The notes: generated from the letters alone by a model not told the origin. A DNA stretch of 64,000 nucleotides from CAZSDU01 sp963662525 (GCA_963662525.1 OY759717.1:2604001-2668000), one strand, 5' to 3'; positions 42,884 to 52,507 are shown, numbered from the stretch's first letter. Made by a program: numbers and translations.

Positions 42884-42885
42884 AT

Positions 42886-43218
42886 ATGAACAATCCATTT
42901 GAAACCATTGAAGCAAGGCTAAGCAACATTGAGTGCCTGATCCTTGATTTAAAACATTCAAAGATAACCGCCTCGGATAATGACCGCTGGCTATCCATGA
43001 ATGATCTTTGTGAATACCTCCCTGGTCATCCCGTAAAAGCTACAATATATGGTAAAGTCCAGCGACGGGAATTGCCCCATAAAAAAATTGGGAAACGATT
43101 AGCATTTCGTAAGAGCGAAATCGATAACTGGCTGGCGTCACAAGGACGTAAAACGGTTTCTGAAATTGCTGCTTCCTCTGGAACACACTTTGTAAAAAGA
43201 AAAGGGGGTAACGCATGA
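42886..43218 (+). CDS. helix-turn-helix protein, excisionase-like
   Basis: 110 aa from the ATG at 42886. The start has a short helix (NPFETIEARLSNIECLILDL), then RWLSMNDLCEYLPGHPVKAT and YGKVQRRELPHKKIGKRLAF, RKSEIDNWLASQ, the HTH_17/MerR-like excisionase pattern. Such small proteins control excision or element expression. Its stop overlaps the start of the primase gene (ATGA), which suggests coupled translation. The operator-like palindromes in front may be its own targets (inference). Confidence 0.82.
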   Translation: MNNPFETIEARLSNIECLILDLKHSKITASDNDRWLSMNDLCEYLPGHPVKATIYGKVQRRELPHKKIGKRLAFRKSEIDNWLASQGRKTVSEIAASSGTHFVKRKGGNA

Positions 43219-44741
43219 TCGAACATACCGAAACCCCCAAAGGATCTTTGGATAATGGACAAGTCAAAGATAAACAAAATAATTTAAAACTGAAATTTGT
43301 TGACAGCATTTTTTGCCAAGACTTTACCACTGAGATTGAGAAAAAAATCAAGTTATCAGAACCAATTCCCCATGGGCAAATTCTTTCTAATCTCCTGAAT
43401 AAGATAGGCCTGGTTGATTTTCGGGAATTGGCAAACCTTACAGAGAGCGAAGACCTAAAACAAGTACATTTTCAAGTAATTCCTGTTGAGCAGGTTCTTG
43501 CAATGGCACAACAAAATAAATGGAGCCTTTGCCAGAATCATGACTTTATCTATTCGTATAATGGGGCGTACTGGAGCCTGATTGACATTGATGAACTGAA
43601 AGGATTCCTTGGAAAGTCTGCAAGTAAAATGGGAGTTGACAATTTTACCTCCAAGGACTATCGTTACAGAGATCGGTTATTTAAACAATTCATGGCTCTT
43701 GCAAATTTGCCGGTCCCTGATCCACCCCAGGGTGTTGTTGCAATTAATCTTAAAAATGGAACCTTTGAATTTTTATTTAAGGGAATCAGGCTTAGGTCAT
43801 TTAGTCCATTAGACTTCCTTACGTATCAGCTACCTTTTGAGTATAACCCAGATGCTACTGCGCCCATTTTTGAAGAATATCTTAATCGGGTACTGCCAGA
43901 CAAGTCAGCTCAGGCCGTACTTGCCGAATATCTTGGATATGTATTCGTCCAACCATCGACCCTGAAACTGGAGAAGGCTTTGCTTCTTTATGGAACTGGA
44001 GCAAATGGAAAATCGGTTTTCTTCGAGGTGGTGAACGCTCTTCTGGGATCAGAAAATGTATCAACTTTTTCTCTGCAGAGCCTCACCAATGAAAACGGTT
44101 ATTATCGTGCAAAACTAGCAAACAAGCTTGTTAATTATGCGAGCGAAATCAGTGGCAACCTGGAAACTGCTGTTTTCAAACAAATAGTCTCAGGTGAACC
44201 AATTGAGGCGAGGTTGCCATATGGGGAACCTTTTATTTTAACCCGATACGGAAAATTGATATTTAATTGTAATGAACTACCAAAGGATGTAGAGCATACT
44301 CGTGCTTATTTCCGGAGGTTCATTATAATCCCATTTTCAGTCATTATTCCTGAAAATGAGCAGGACACACAGTTGGCTCATAAAATCGCAGGAGCTGAAC
44401 TGTCAGGCGTTTTTAACTGGGTACTTAAGGGGCTGGATCGTCTACTTGCTCAGAAGCGTTTCACTTTATGTGATGCCGCACGTCAAGCAACTGAGCAGTA
44501 TGAGAAGCTATCTGATAGTGTCCGGGTGTTCCTTGAGGATTCTGGTTACAATCAAAGTCCCAACGGCTATATTCCAATTAAAGATCTATATACAGATTAC
44601 CGAGTGTCATGCATTGAAGATGGATGCAAGCCAGTGAGTAAAATAAACTTCATAAAAAGACTGGAAAGTTGCGGAATTGTTGTTGAAAGGAAAAATGCGG
44701 GAAAGGTTGCCTTTATTGAAAAATTGATTACCTCTTTTTGA
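43215..44741 (+). CDS. phage/plasmid P4-type primase-helicase
   Basis: 508 aa. The middle region has D5_N-type features (YSYNGAYWSLIDIDELKGFL and KNGTFEFLFKGIRLRSFSPL). The SF3 helicase domain has the Walker A LYGTGANGKSVFFEVVNALL, motif YASEISGNLETAVFKQIVSG, and GKLIFNCNELPKDVEHTRAY, RRFIIIPF. The C-terminal part has a winged-helix-like segment (LYTDYRVSCIEDG). I see no N-terminal AEP primase Asp pair, so it may be helicase only. It probably starts replication of the excised element. The ATGA overlap with the HTH gene suggests an operon. Confidence 0.87.
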   Translation: MIEHTETPKGSLDNGQVKDKQNNLKLKFVDSIFCQDFTTEIEKKIKLSEPIPHGQILSNLLNKIGLVDFRELANLTESEDLKQVHFQVIPVEQVLAMAQQNKWSLCQNHDFIYSYNGAYWSLIDIDELKGFLGKSASKMGVDNFTSKDYRYRDRLFKQFMALANLPVPDPPQGVVAINLKNGTFEFLFKGIRLRSFSPLDFLTYQLPFEYNPDATAPIFEEYLNRVLPDKSAQAVLAEYLGYVFVQPSTLKLEKALLLYGTGANGKSVFFEVVNALLGSENVSTFSLQSLTNENGYYRAKLANKLVNYASEISGNLETAVFKQIVSGEPIEARLPYGEPFILTRYGKLIFNCNELPKDVEHTRAYFRRFIIIPFSVIIPENEQDTQLAHKIAGAELSGVFNWVLKGLDRLLAQKRFTLCDAARQATEQYEKLSDSVRVFLEDSGYNQSPNGYIPIKDLYTDYRVSCIEDGCKPVSKINFIKRLESCGIVVERKNAGKVAFIEKLITSF

Positions 44742-44781
44742 AAAGTTAGTTTTACTCGTTCACTTTTATCACTTTTTTCAC

Positions 44782-45954
44782 ATGAACAAGCAATATCCAT
44801 ACACCTTAGACCCCAGCAGTCGAAAATTCATATGCCCTTCCTGCCTTCAAAAAAAGTTTGTTAGGTACATTGACATTAAAACGGGGGAGTATCTTCCTGA
44901 GATTTATGGATGGTGTGACAGGAAGGATAACTGTAATCATCACCTTAATCCCTTAAAGGATGGCTATGAAAAAAGGGTCTGGCAGCGGAAACATGGCAAC
45001 AATGAACAAGGGCAGGTAAAAGTAATCAGTTCATGCCTACTCCCCAAAATTACACCTAAACCAATGTCAATGATCCCATTTGAACAATTAAGCATTAGCA
45101 GGAATAATTATGATGAGAATAATTTCATTGCCTGGCTCGGCAAGCTTTTTGATCAGGACATTGTGTCGAACTTGATCCAGCTTTATCACATCGGTACATC
45201 CGACCTATGGGATGGTGCCACCGTCTTTTGGCAAATCGACATGTCGGGGGGTATTCGTTCAGGAAAGATCATGCTGTATAATCCTGAAACAGGTCGGCGA
45301 GTAAAAGAACCCCACAGCCACATTATGTGGATGCACAAAAAGTTAAAGATCGATGACTATAATTTACGTCAATGCTTGTTTGGAGAACACCTGTTGAACC
45401 TGAATCCCGGTAAGCCTGTTGGGATTGTTGAGAGCGAAAAGACTGCGATAATAGCATCCGCTTATCTACCTGATCTCGTTTGGGTAGCGACAGGGGGTAA
45501 GGAAGGTCTAAGCGATGACAAATGCCGTTCTCTGGCAGGAAGAGATGTTATCCTATATCCTGACCTTTCAAAGGACGGCAAAACGTATCAAAAATGGTTC
45601 AAAAAGGCATTAGAATTAAACGTTCTAATTCCGGGATCAAGATTCACTGTATCCGACTTGATCGAGCAGTATGCCAATGCCGATAGCAAGCAGGAAGGAT
45701 TCGACCTTGCCGACTATCTCATTCAATATCACCTCCAATATGTGATTGAAAATGACAATCCAATGCAAATAGATAATGGTTCACAAAATATTTCAGAGAA
45801 AATAACCGAAGTAGAGAAAGATTGTGATTTTAGTGTAAAAAGTGAAGCCACAGATACAAACTTTTTTTCGCAATCTATCTTACCATCTATTGAATCAGGA
45901 TGCCAACTGGAAGCATTTCCGAATGATCGCACTCTGGATTACCTTGATCTTTGA
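44782..45954 (+). CDS. DUF6371-type toprim-like protein with N-terminal zinc finger
   Basis: 390 aa. An N-terminal zinc-ribbon (KFICPSCLQKKFVRYI, then YGWCDRKDNCNHHLNP) as in DnaG-type primases. The central part is toprim-like: VGIVESEKTAIIASAYLPDL with the conserved Glu, VWVATGGKEGLS and VILYPDLSKDG. Such DUF6371 proteins are common in Bacteroidota elements beside P4-type helicases; a primase role is likely but not proven. Starts 40 bp after the helicase gene. Confidence 0.78.
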   Translation: MNKQYPYTLDPSSRKFICPSCLQKKFVRYIDIKTGEYLPEIYGWCDRKDNCNHHLNPLKDGYEKRVWQRKHGNNEQGQVKVISSCLLPKITPKPMSMIPFEQLSISRNNYDENNFIAWLGKLFDQDIVSNLIQLYHIGTSDLWDGATVFWQIDMSGGIRSGKIMLYNPETGRRVKEPHSHIMWMHKKLKIDDYNLRQCLFGEHLLNLNPGKPVGIVESEKTAIIASAYLPDLVWVATGGKEGLSDDKCRSLAGRDVILYPDLSKDGKTYQKWFKKALELNVLIPGSRFTVSDLIEQYANADSKQEGFDLADYLIQYHLQYVIENDNPMQIDNGSQNISEKITEVEKDCDFSVKSEATDTNFFSQSILPSIESGCQLEAFPNDRTLDYLDL

Positions 45955-46031
45955 ATATTACGGTGACATTGGTTTACGAATTGATTTTATTTAATGCAAA
46001 AAAAATAAGGTTCACAAAAACAAAAAATCAG

Positions 46032-47432
46032 ATGGATCTCGATTTAAACAATATAGAGTTTCAGATGGCATTGGACATGCTGAAAAAAACCTCCCAAACC
46101 TTTTTCCTAACTGGGAAGGCTGGAACCGGGAAGTCGACCTTTTTAAACTACTTTGTTAAAAACATTAAAAAGAACTTTATCGTAGTTGCACCGACTGGTA
46201 TTGCTGCCGTCAATGTCCGTGGAGCAACGATCCACTCTTTTTTCGGATTCCCCCTGCGACCGCTATTACATGAAGACCCCTGCATCAAAGGAGCCAAAAA
46301 GGGTTCTCCGAAAAGCAAGGTCATTAGTGCTATGGACACGCTGATCATTGATGAGGTTTCAATGGTTAGAGCCGATCTGATTGACGGCATCGATTGCTAT
46401 TTAAGAAGAACCTGTGGCGGCTCGAAACTACCATTCGGAGGGAAGCAGGTGTTATTTATCGGGGATATCTTTCAACTGAAGCCGATCACTAATTTCAGCA
46501 TGGAAGAGGTGAAAATTTTCAATGAGTTCTACGATAGTCCTTACTTCTATCAGGCGAAAGTGTTTGAGTCATTGCAACTCCCCAGTATAGAGCTGCGAAA
46601 GGTATACAGGCAATCTGACCCGGTTTTCATTAACCTGCTTGACAAAATTCGGGTCAACGAGGCTGCACAGGCAGATTTGAATCAAATAAACAAGCGAGTC
46701 ATTTCATGCGATGATCACGTGATACAGGACTTTGCCATTACCCTGACGACCACAAACGCCATGGCGAACGATGTAAATTCTATGAAGCTATCAAGCCTGG
46801 AGGCGGAACCATTCACGTTTACGGCGCAAATTACAGGAGAATTTGAAAGCAGCAAGTATCCCACCGACACGGACCTCATGTTGAAAGAAGGTGCGCAGGT
46901 GGTTTTTATAAAAAATGATGCGGATAAAAAATGGGTTAACGGTACCATCGGGCAAGTTTGCAGTTTATCCCACTTATCGGTAAAAGTTAAACTTATTGAC
47001 GGCACTATTTACACTGTAAACATGGAGACCTGGGAAAACATTCATTATCAATATGATCCAATCACAAAGGATATCAAAGAGGAGGTCATAGGGACATTCA
47101 TTCAGTACCCACTAAAATTAGCTTGGGCTATTACTATCCATAAAAGTCAGGGCTTGACCTTTGAAAGGGTGGTCGTTGACTTGGGACAGAGGGCATTCGC
47201 TAGTGGGCAGGCTTATGTTGCTTTAAGCAGGGCAACCTCGTTGGCAGGGTTGTTTTTAAAACGAAGAATTCGCCTCACAGATATTTTCATCGACAATGAG
47301 ATAAAGGAATTTGCCTCAACATTTAATGATTACGGAGTAATTGACTCGATTCTTCAAATGGGAAGGAATGGGCAAAGCCCATATCTGATAGGCTATGATC
47401 AGCTTAATAGTTTTAGGTTTAGTGAGAGTTGA
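46032..47432 (+). CDS. PIF1/RecD-like superfamily 1 DNA helicase
   Basis: 466 aa from the ATG at 46032; a TTG at 45951 would overlap the previous gene's end. Walker A FFLTGKAGTGKSTFLNYFVK, then VAPTGIAAVNVRGATIHSFF, Walker B DTLIIDEVSMVRADLI, VLFIGDIFQLKPI, LRKVYRQSDP and the late AWAITIHKSQGLTFERVVVD with YVALSRATSLAGLFL. It is the PIF1-like type met in bacteria. It probably serves element replication or restart. No Mob or T4SS gene is nearby. Confidence 0.9.
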   Translation: MDLDLNNIEFQMALDMLKKTSQTFFLTGKAGTGKSTFLNYFVKNIKKNFIVVAPTGIAAVNVRGATIHSFFGFPLRPLLHEDPCIKGAKKGSPKSKVISAMDTLIIDEVSMVRADLIDGIDCYLRRTCGGSKLPFGGKQVLFIGDIFQLKPITNFSMEEVKIFNEFYDSPYFYQAKVFESLQLPSIELRKVYRQSDPVFINLLDKIRVNEAAQADLNQINKRVISCDDHVIQDFAITLTTTNAMANDVNSMKLSSLEAEPFTFTAQITGEFESSKYPTDTDLMLKEGAQVVFIKNDADKKWVNGTIGQVCSLSHLSVKVKLIDGTIYTVNMETWENIHYQYDPITKDIKEEVIGTFIQYPLKLAWAITIHKSQGLTFERVVVDLGQRAFASGQAYVALSRATSLAGLFLKRRIRLTDIFIDNEIKEFASTFNDYGVIDSILQMGRNGQSPYLIGYDQLNSFRFSES

Positions 47433-47596
47433 TCCCTTCAATATAAGTTGTTAATAGTTAAATAATTTTCTATAATTTGCAGATATCTCCTTTCCGTTTG
47501 ATCCTTTCCATCTACCTATTGCTTTAAATGATTAGTTTTAATTCCTTGTTACTTTAATTTTCTTTAACTGGGTTTGCAAATCAATTATTTAATTTT

Positions 47597-47807
47597 ATGA
47601 AAGCACACAAAACTGGTCCAGACCTGTAGCGAACTGGAAAGGTTCCAGACCGCATCCAATGACTTCAACTGCTCCATAAGGCTGAATGACTCAGACGGAA
47701 ATGTCTTCGCCACTAGTTTCACCACTGGCATCAAGAAAGTCATTGATTTTCCCAAGACATCATTCGATGTAAGCATCTCTGATGTTGAAGGCAAAATCAA
47801 GTTCTGA
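47597..47807 (+). pseudogene. small broken ORF behind the helicase
   Basis: The frame ending at 47807 reads RFQTASNDFNCSIRLNDSDG, NVFATSFTTGIKKVIDFPKT, SFDVSISDVEGKIKF, strongly protein-like, but has no start codon. The only ATG (47597) is in another frame and stops after ten codons (MKAHKTGPDL). A single frameshift near 47600-47627 would join them to a protein of about 70 aa. The 164 bp upstream (47433-47596) hold nothing else. No relation recognised. Confidence 0.5.
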
Positions 47808-47831
47808 CCTTCGGTCAAATCTGAGATTTCG

Positions 47832-47862
47832 GCGTTCAGGCATAGGCCTGAACGCTTTTTTT
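47832..47862 (+). terminator. strong terminator behind the broken ORF
   Basis: A perfect 10-bp stem GCGTTCAGGC/GCCTGAACGC with loop ATAG and a run of seven T. It closes the replication module and separates it from the cargo region. Confidence 0.85.
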
Positions 47863-48007
47863 ATGGTCGTAAAGGCATCCAGTCACTAAAAAATGGTTAA
47901 AATATTGATCTAATATTAACCACAAACTTCAATAGTCAATCCAGTGTATATAGTTTTGAAAAAAAACAGGCAAGAATATATTCTTCATATGATCAAGAGA
48001 CAAGTCT

Positions 48008-48015
48008 TATCTTTG
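48008..48015 (+). promoter_or_regulatory. -7 box TATCTTTG for the sensor kinase gene
   Basis: A perfect TAnnTTTG match 40 bp before the ATG at 48055; it supports this start over the GTG at 47944. I do not see a clear -33 TTG. Confidence 0.5.
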
Positions 48016-48054
48016 CTGAAATTCGAGGATGTGAGTAAATTTCAACAGTCGGTA

Positions 48055-49920
48055 ATGAATAATATCAGGAGCACATCACTCTTTGTCCTAATTGCTTTAT
48101 TGTTCATTGCACCGTTTAAGAGTTATTCAGGCAGTAATACAAAGACGATTGTTATCTTTCTTTCACTGCATGCTAATCTGCCTGCTTATCAGAATCTTGT
48201 GGAAGGTTTTCGCACTACTTTTTCAGAAGAGTATAATCAACCCTGCAATTTATTGATTGAATACCTCGATATCGGCCGACTGGCCGATGATAAATATGCC
48301 AGGTACATCATAGAACAATACAATGAAAAATTTAAAGACACTAAAATTGATCTACTAATTACCGTAGCTCCCGGGATCATTCCAGTTCTTGAGAAGTACG
48401 GTTTGGAGGCGCTCAGAAGGAGTCCGACAATTAGTATTGTGCTCGATTCCTTTAATGCCGACAAGGGTCATCTGAAATTTGTAAACGTTGTCAAAATGAC
48501 ACTGAAATTCAGGTTTGGTCAATCAATCCAATCAGCCTGCAATTTATTCCCAACCTATAAAAACATATATATTATCAGCGGATGTGCACTTACCGATAAG
48601 TATTTCGCATCAATGGTCAGATTGGGTATCGCGAGTATTGAAAAAAGTCATAAGGTCACGTTTATAACGGGAATGTCACTGGATTCAGTTATCCAGATTA
48701 TGAGGAAAATTCCTGCGCATAGTATAGTCATTGTACCAACATTTCTTTCTGACAATAAAGGGATTCAATTTTCAACTCCGGAAGTGATTGGTCACCTCGC
48801 AACCAACTGTAATGCCCCGGTTTTTCCCCTTTTTGACAGTTTTATCAAAAGAGAAGGTGGCATTGGTGGTTATGTTTTCAGCTTTAATGCAGTTGGGAAG
48901 AAAGCAGCAGTGATTGCAAATGAGGTTCTTAATGGAAAGCCGCTGAGAGAAATTGTAGTTTCTGACGATTTTTACCAGAACATATTTGATTGGAGAGTTT
49001 TAAGAAAGTGGAATTTGCTGGGGTCCAAAGCCTTGCCTTCAAATAGTATCTATTATTACCAGCAGTATAATTTCATCTCTGAATATAAGTGGTATATTCT
49101 TGCTGGTATTATGTTTCTGATCCTTGAAACATTTTTAATTGCATATTTATATAAGCTAACTGTTCGTCAGAAAGCTGTTTTAAAGCAAAAGACAGAAGCT
49201 GAAGAACTTTACCGTTTGCTGGTGCGTGAGGAAAGGCTGATGATGATGGTTGAACTCACTGCTTCCCTTTCGCATGAGTTAAGTCAGCCACTCACGGCAA
49301 TTTTATATAATACACAGGCCTGTCTTAGGTATTTAAAATCAGGTAACGTAAATGAAAGTCAGGTTGAGGAACTCCTTTTAAAGATTATTAAAGACGATAA
49401 AAGGGCCGGAGGATTGATCAGCAGTGTACGAAGTTTAATGAAGTTGGAAACACGGATCAAAGAGCAGGTAAGCATTATTGCAATTATTCAGGAGACCCTT
49501 GCATTGTTTGAACCTGAAGCAGCGCATCAACATATTAGTGTTATTGTACAAAATCAGGATAAACCTGCCTATGTTCTGGCAGATAAAATTCAGTTGCAGC
49601 AGGTATTTTTAAATCTACTGTACAATGCCGCAAATGCGATGGAAAATACCGAACAGAGAAACAAGGTAATTTCAATTTCTCAACAGACAGAAAAAGGTTC
49701 AGTCACCATTTCGGTAAAAGATACAGGTCCCGGGATCAGTGATGAAGTTAAAGGAACCATATTCAAACCCTTTGTCACTTCACGCAAGAGCGGACTTGGA
49801 ATTGGTCTTGCTGTCAGCCGAAATATCATCGAAAATCACGATGGCGAAATATGGGCAGAGAATTGCCCAAAAGGAGGCGCTGAATTCTCCTTCAGATTGA
49901 AAATTGCAGATCATGAATAA
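48055..49920 (+). CDS. sensor histidine kinase with periplasmic substrate-binding-like domain
   Basis: 621 aa from the ATG at 48055, which gives a signal peptide (RSTSLFVLIALLFIAPFKSY) after a -7 box. The frame is open to 47944. Residues about 26-330 resemble ABC_sub_bind proteins (TIVIFLSLHANLPAYQNLVE, GIGGYVFSFNAVGKKAAVI). One membrane helix (WYILAGIMFLILETFLIAYL). The cytoplasmic part has HisKA with SLSHELSQPLTAILYNTQAC, then the HATPase: QQVFLNLLYNAANAME, VKDTGPGISDEV, SGLGIGLAVSRNIIENHDG. It pairs with the FixJ-type regulator whose ATG overlaps its stop. The ligand is unknown. Confidence 0.85.
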   Translation: MNNIRSTSLFVLIALLFIAPFKSYSGSNTKTIVIFLSLHANLPAYQNLVEGFRTTFSEEYNQPCNLLIEYLDIGRLADDKYARYIIEQYNEKFKDTKIDLLITVAPGIIPVLEKYGLEALRRSPTISIVLDSFNADKGHLKFVNVVKMTLKFRFGQSIQSACNLFPTYKNIYIISGCALTDKYFASMVRLGIASIEKSHKVTFITGMSLDSVIQIMRKIPAHSIVIVPTFLSDNKGIQFSTPEVIGHLATNCNAPVFPLFDSFIKREGGIGGYVFSFNAVGKKAAVIANEVLNGKPLREIVVSDDFYQNIFDWRVLRKWNLLGSKALPSNSIYYYQQYNFISEYKWYILAGIMFLILETFLIAYLYKLTVRQKAVLKQKTEAEELYRLLVREERLMMMVELTASLSHELSQPLTAILYNTQACLRYLKSGNVNESQVEELLLKIIKDDKRAGGLISSVRSLMKLETRIKEQVSIIAIIQETLALFEPEAAHQHISVIVQNQDKPAYVLADKIQLQQVFLNLLYNAANAMENTEQRNKVISISQQTEKGSVTISVKDTGPGISDEVKGTIFKPFVTSRKSGLGIGLAVSRNIIENHDGEIWAENCPKGGAEFSFRLKIADHE

Positions 49921-50542
49921 AGCAAGTGAAATTATTTTTTTAATTGATGATGATGAGTCTGTAAGAAATTCTCTTTCTCTTTTTCTGCAATTCGACGGTT
50001 ATACTGTTGAACCTTATGAGAGTGCAGAGGATTTTCTGCAAAGGCCAATCCATGAAGGAACTGGATGCATTATCCTGGATGTGAATCTTTCCGGAAAATC
50101 AGGGATTGAACTTCAGGAGGAACTGATCAGTCGCGGTTCACATCTGCCAATAATTTTCATAACCGGTTATGCCAATATACACATGAGTGTTCATGCATTA
50201 AAAAAAGGAGCTGTTAACTACCTGGAAAAACCGTTTGAAGAAGATGAGTTATTGCATTCAGTAACTGAAGCAGTTTCCAATAGTTATAAAATCATGGCGG
50301 AGAATGAAGCATTGCAAAAAGCCAGGCAATTGATCCAAAAGCTTACCCCAAAAGAATACGAGGTGCTGACCTATCTTATTACCGGATTGTTAAACAAGCA
50401 AATTGCGGATAAGCTTAATATCGTAGAACATACGGTTAAAATTCACAAGCGCAGCATTTGTGAAAAATTTGGCGTGAAATCGGTACCTGAGATTATCCAC
50501 ATATCTTATCAGGCAGGACTTCTCTCTTCCGATAAGACGTAG
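49913..50542 (+). CDS. FixJ/NarL-type response regulator (REC + LuxR HTH)
   Basis: 209 aa from the ATG at 49913, which overlaps the kinase stop. REC domain with LIDDDESVRNSL, phospho-acceptor Asp in CIILDVNLSGKSG, and YLEKPFEEDEL. LuxR-type HTH with LTPKEYEVLTYLITGLLNKQ and HTVKIHKRSICEKFGVKSVP. It is the direct partner of the kinase; the targets are unknown but may include the flanking cargo genes. Confidence 0.9.
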   Translation: MNKASEIIFLIDDDESVRNSLSLFLQFDGYTVEPYESAEDFLQRPIHEGTGCIILDVNLSGKSGIELQEELISRGSHLPIIFITGYANIHMSVHALKKGAVNYLEKPFEEDELLHSVTEAVSNSYKIMAENEALQKARQLIQKLTPKEYEVLTYLITGLLNKQIADKLNIVEHTVKIHKRSICEKFGVKSVPEIIHISYQAGLLSSDKT

Positions 50543-50575
50543 ATAATACTCCGAAGGTTTCCTCTATATGTAACT

Positions 50576-50615
50576 AAAGTGCTATATACAAAGCACTTTT
50601 AGCGCCCTACCTTTG
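50576..50615 (+). promoter_or_regulatory. promoter and inverted repeat before the CheY-type gene
   Basis: AAAGTGC (50576-50582) and GCACTTT (50593-50599) form a perfect 7-bp inverted repeat with a 10-bp spacer; the -7 box TACCTTTG follows at 50608-50615, so the repeat overlaps the -33 region. The ATG is at 50702. It is a candidate site for the FixJ-type regulator encoded next door (inference). Confidence 0.55.
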
Positions 50616-50701
50616 TGTTTTCAATAAACCATCCAGTCAGTTCTGTTCAATTGTTGATTTTCAAACAGTTTCTGAGATGTTGACAAGTTATAACAACAGG
50701 A

Positions 50702-51052
50702 ATGATAGCTATAGTTGAAGATGATGTTTCGGTAAGGGAGGCGGTTGAGGCGTTATTCCAATCTGCAGGAATGGAATATCAATCTTTCGGCAGCTCAGAA
50801 GATTTTGTAACCGGATTTAAATCGGGGTTTAAGGATGTCCTGGTTCTTGACCTGAACCTCCCGGGAATAAGCGGGTACGATCTCTTAAAAAGGATTGTCC
50901 TGGATAAAATGAATATTTCGGTCATCGTAACAACTGCGTTTGATGAAAAGGACAGCCGTGAATTCTGCAAGAATCATGGAGTAAAAGCCTATTTTAAAAA
51001 GCCGGTTGATGGGGAAGCATTGTTGGATATTATAAAATATTATCAAAATTAA
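50702..51052 (+). CDS. single-domain response regulator (CheY-like)
   Basis: 116 aa. The REC domain alone: MIAIVEDDVSVREAVEALF, acceptor Asp in DVLVLDLNLPGISGYDLL, VTTAFDEKD and FKKPVDGEALL. No output domain, so it acts through protein contacts or as a phosphate sink. It resembles the REC of the FixJ-type regulator. It precedes DUF2252 by 20 bp. Confidence 0.87.
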   Translation: MIAIVEDDVSVREAVEALFQSAGMEYQSFGSSEDFVTGFKSGFKDVLVLDLNLPGISGYDLLKRIVLDKMNISVIVTTAFDEKDSREFCKNHGVKAYFKKPVDGEALLDIIKYYQN

Positions 51053-51072
51053 TATATTCAATTCTTTTTATT

Positions 51073-52464
51073 ATGGACCCATCGCTGTTGCATCAGTTTC
51101 AATCGAAACGCCAGAGTGTGGATGACCGTATTGCGGCAGGAAAGGAATTGCGAAAAAGGTATCCGCGTACCCTGCATGGCGAATATAAACCGGCAGCCGA
51201 CCGGGCAGATCCGGTTTCTATCCTGGAAGAACAGGGAAAAAGCCGCCTGCAGGAATTGATTCCAGTCCGTTATGCCAGAATGCTCACTTCACCTTTTGCC
51301 TTCCTGCGGGGTGGATCCGCGATCATGGCTGCTGATCTTGCAGCCAATGGCGGGAATACCGGAATCAACGTTCAGGCATGCGGTGACCTGCATGTGGCCA
51401 ATTTTGGAGTCTTTGCCTCAGCCGAGCGAAACCTGGTATTCGGTATCAACGATTTTGATGAAACATTACCCGGTCCATGGGAATGGGATATAAAACGACT
51501 TGTGACCAGCATCGTGGCCAGTGGCAGGTTTTTGGGTGCGGATAAGGACTTGTGTGCTGAATCTGTTCGTGCTGCAGTAAGTTCCTATCGCAAACGAATG
51601 AAGCAATTTGCATTCATGGGGAACATGGAATTATGGTATTCAACCATCAGTGAAAAAGACATCCTGAATACACTCTCCCCTTCGGCACGCAAAGGAGCAG
51701 ATAAGATCATGGGTAAGGCGCGCCAGCGAAGCCATATGCAGGTGCTAAGCAAACTCACTGACATCATTGATGAGAAATACCGTATGAGGGAAAATGCGCC
51801 ATTTATCGTTCGTGAAACCCATACTCAGAGCGGCAGAACCATCGAAGATGCATTAGGATTATTACTCGGATCCTATTTTCTTTCGCTTGCCGATGACCGT
51901 AAAAAACTGTTACAAAATTATCGTATTGTGGATGTTGCCCGAAAAGTAGTTGGTGTGGGTAGTGTGGGAACACGATGTTGGGTTATTTTCCTGCTTGGAA
52001 ACCATTCCAATGATCCACTGTTTCTCCAGGTAAAAGAGGCTCAGCCCTCCGTTCTTGAACCATTTGCTTCCAAATCGATTTATGCAAACCAGGGACGCAG
52101 GGTGGTTGAGGGACAACGGCTGATCCAGGGGGCACCCGATATTTTCCTTGGATGGGGCGAACAGGACGGTATCCATTTTTATCTCCGCCAGTTGCGCGAC
52201 TGGAAAGGAGGACTTGAATTTGATCCAAAGGTGGTCAAGGTTAAAAACTTCCCCCAGTATTGTTCACTGTGTGGTTGGGCTATGGCACTTGCTCATGCAA
52301 AGTCGGGAGATCCGGCAATGATCTCAGGATATATTGGTAACAGCGACGAACTGGATAAAGCCATGTTGAAATTTGCAAATACTTATTCCAATCAGAACGA
52401 GAAAGACTATAAAGCACTTAAAACTGCAGCTAAAAGCGGAAGGATAAAAGTCGCCGCAGTTTAA
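51073..52464 (+). CDS. DUF2252 family protein
   Basis: 463 aa. Family motifs are FLRGGSAIMAADLAA, CGDLHVANFGVFASAERNLV, FGINDFDETLPGPWEWDIKR, and the late AFASKSIYANQGRRVVEG-type region. The GDLH-x-NFG and DFDE motifs recall kinase/phosphotransferase folds (HxD...DFD), but no substrate is known for DUF2252. No signal peptide. Likely co-transcribed with the CheY-like gene. Confidence 0.82.
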   Translation: MDPSLLHQFQSKRQSVDDRIAAGKELRKRYPRTLHGEYKPAADRADPVSILEEQGKSRLQELIPVRYARMLTSPFAFLRGGSAIMAADLAANGGNTGINVQACGDLHVANFGVFASAERNLVFGINDFDETLPGPWEWDIKRLVTSIVASGRFLGADKDLCAESVRAAVSSYRKRMKQFAFMGNMELWYSTISEKDILNTLSPSARKGADKIMGKARQRSHMQVLSKLTDIIDEKYRMRENAPFIVRETHTQSGRTIEDALGLLLGSYFLSLADDRKKLLQNYRIVDVARKVVGVGSVGTRCWVIFLLGNHSNDPLFLQVKEAQPSVLEPFASKSIYANQGRRVVEGQRLIQGAPDIFLGWGEQDGIHFYLRQLRDWKGGLEFDPKVVKVKNFPQYCSLCGWAMALAHAKSGDPAMISGYIGNSDELDKAMLKFANTYSNQNEKDYKALKTAAKSGRIKVAAV

Positions 52465-52507
52465 GAATAAATCAAATTCAAATTTGTATTAACTAAAATC
52501 AGTATCT

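Noticed and set aside
39908..47432. conjugative element (ICE) with T4SS, or prophage
   Set aside because: No relaxase, TraG/VirD4, Tra, capsid, terminase or portal motif in any frame I read.
41403..47432. anti-phage defence island
   Set aside because: The helicase, primase and HTH genes fit element replication; there is no nuclease, toxin, methylase or sensor module pattern of known defence systems.
47585..47818. 77-aa minus-strand ORF behind the helicase
   Set aside because: It is the complement of the better protein-like plus-strand frame, and would end in front of the terminator in the wrong direction.
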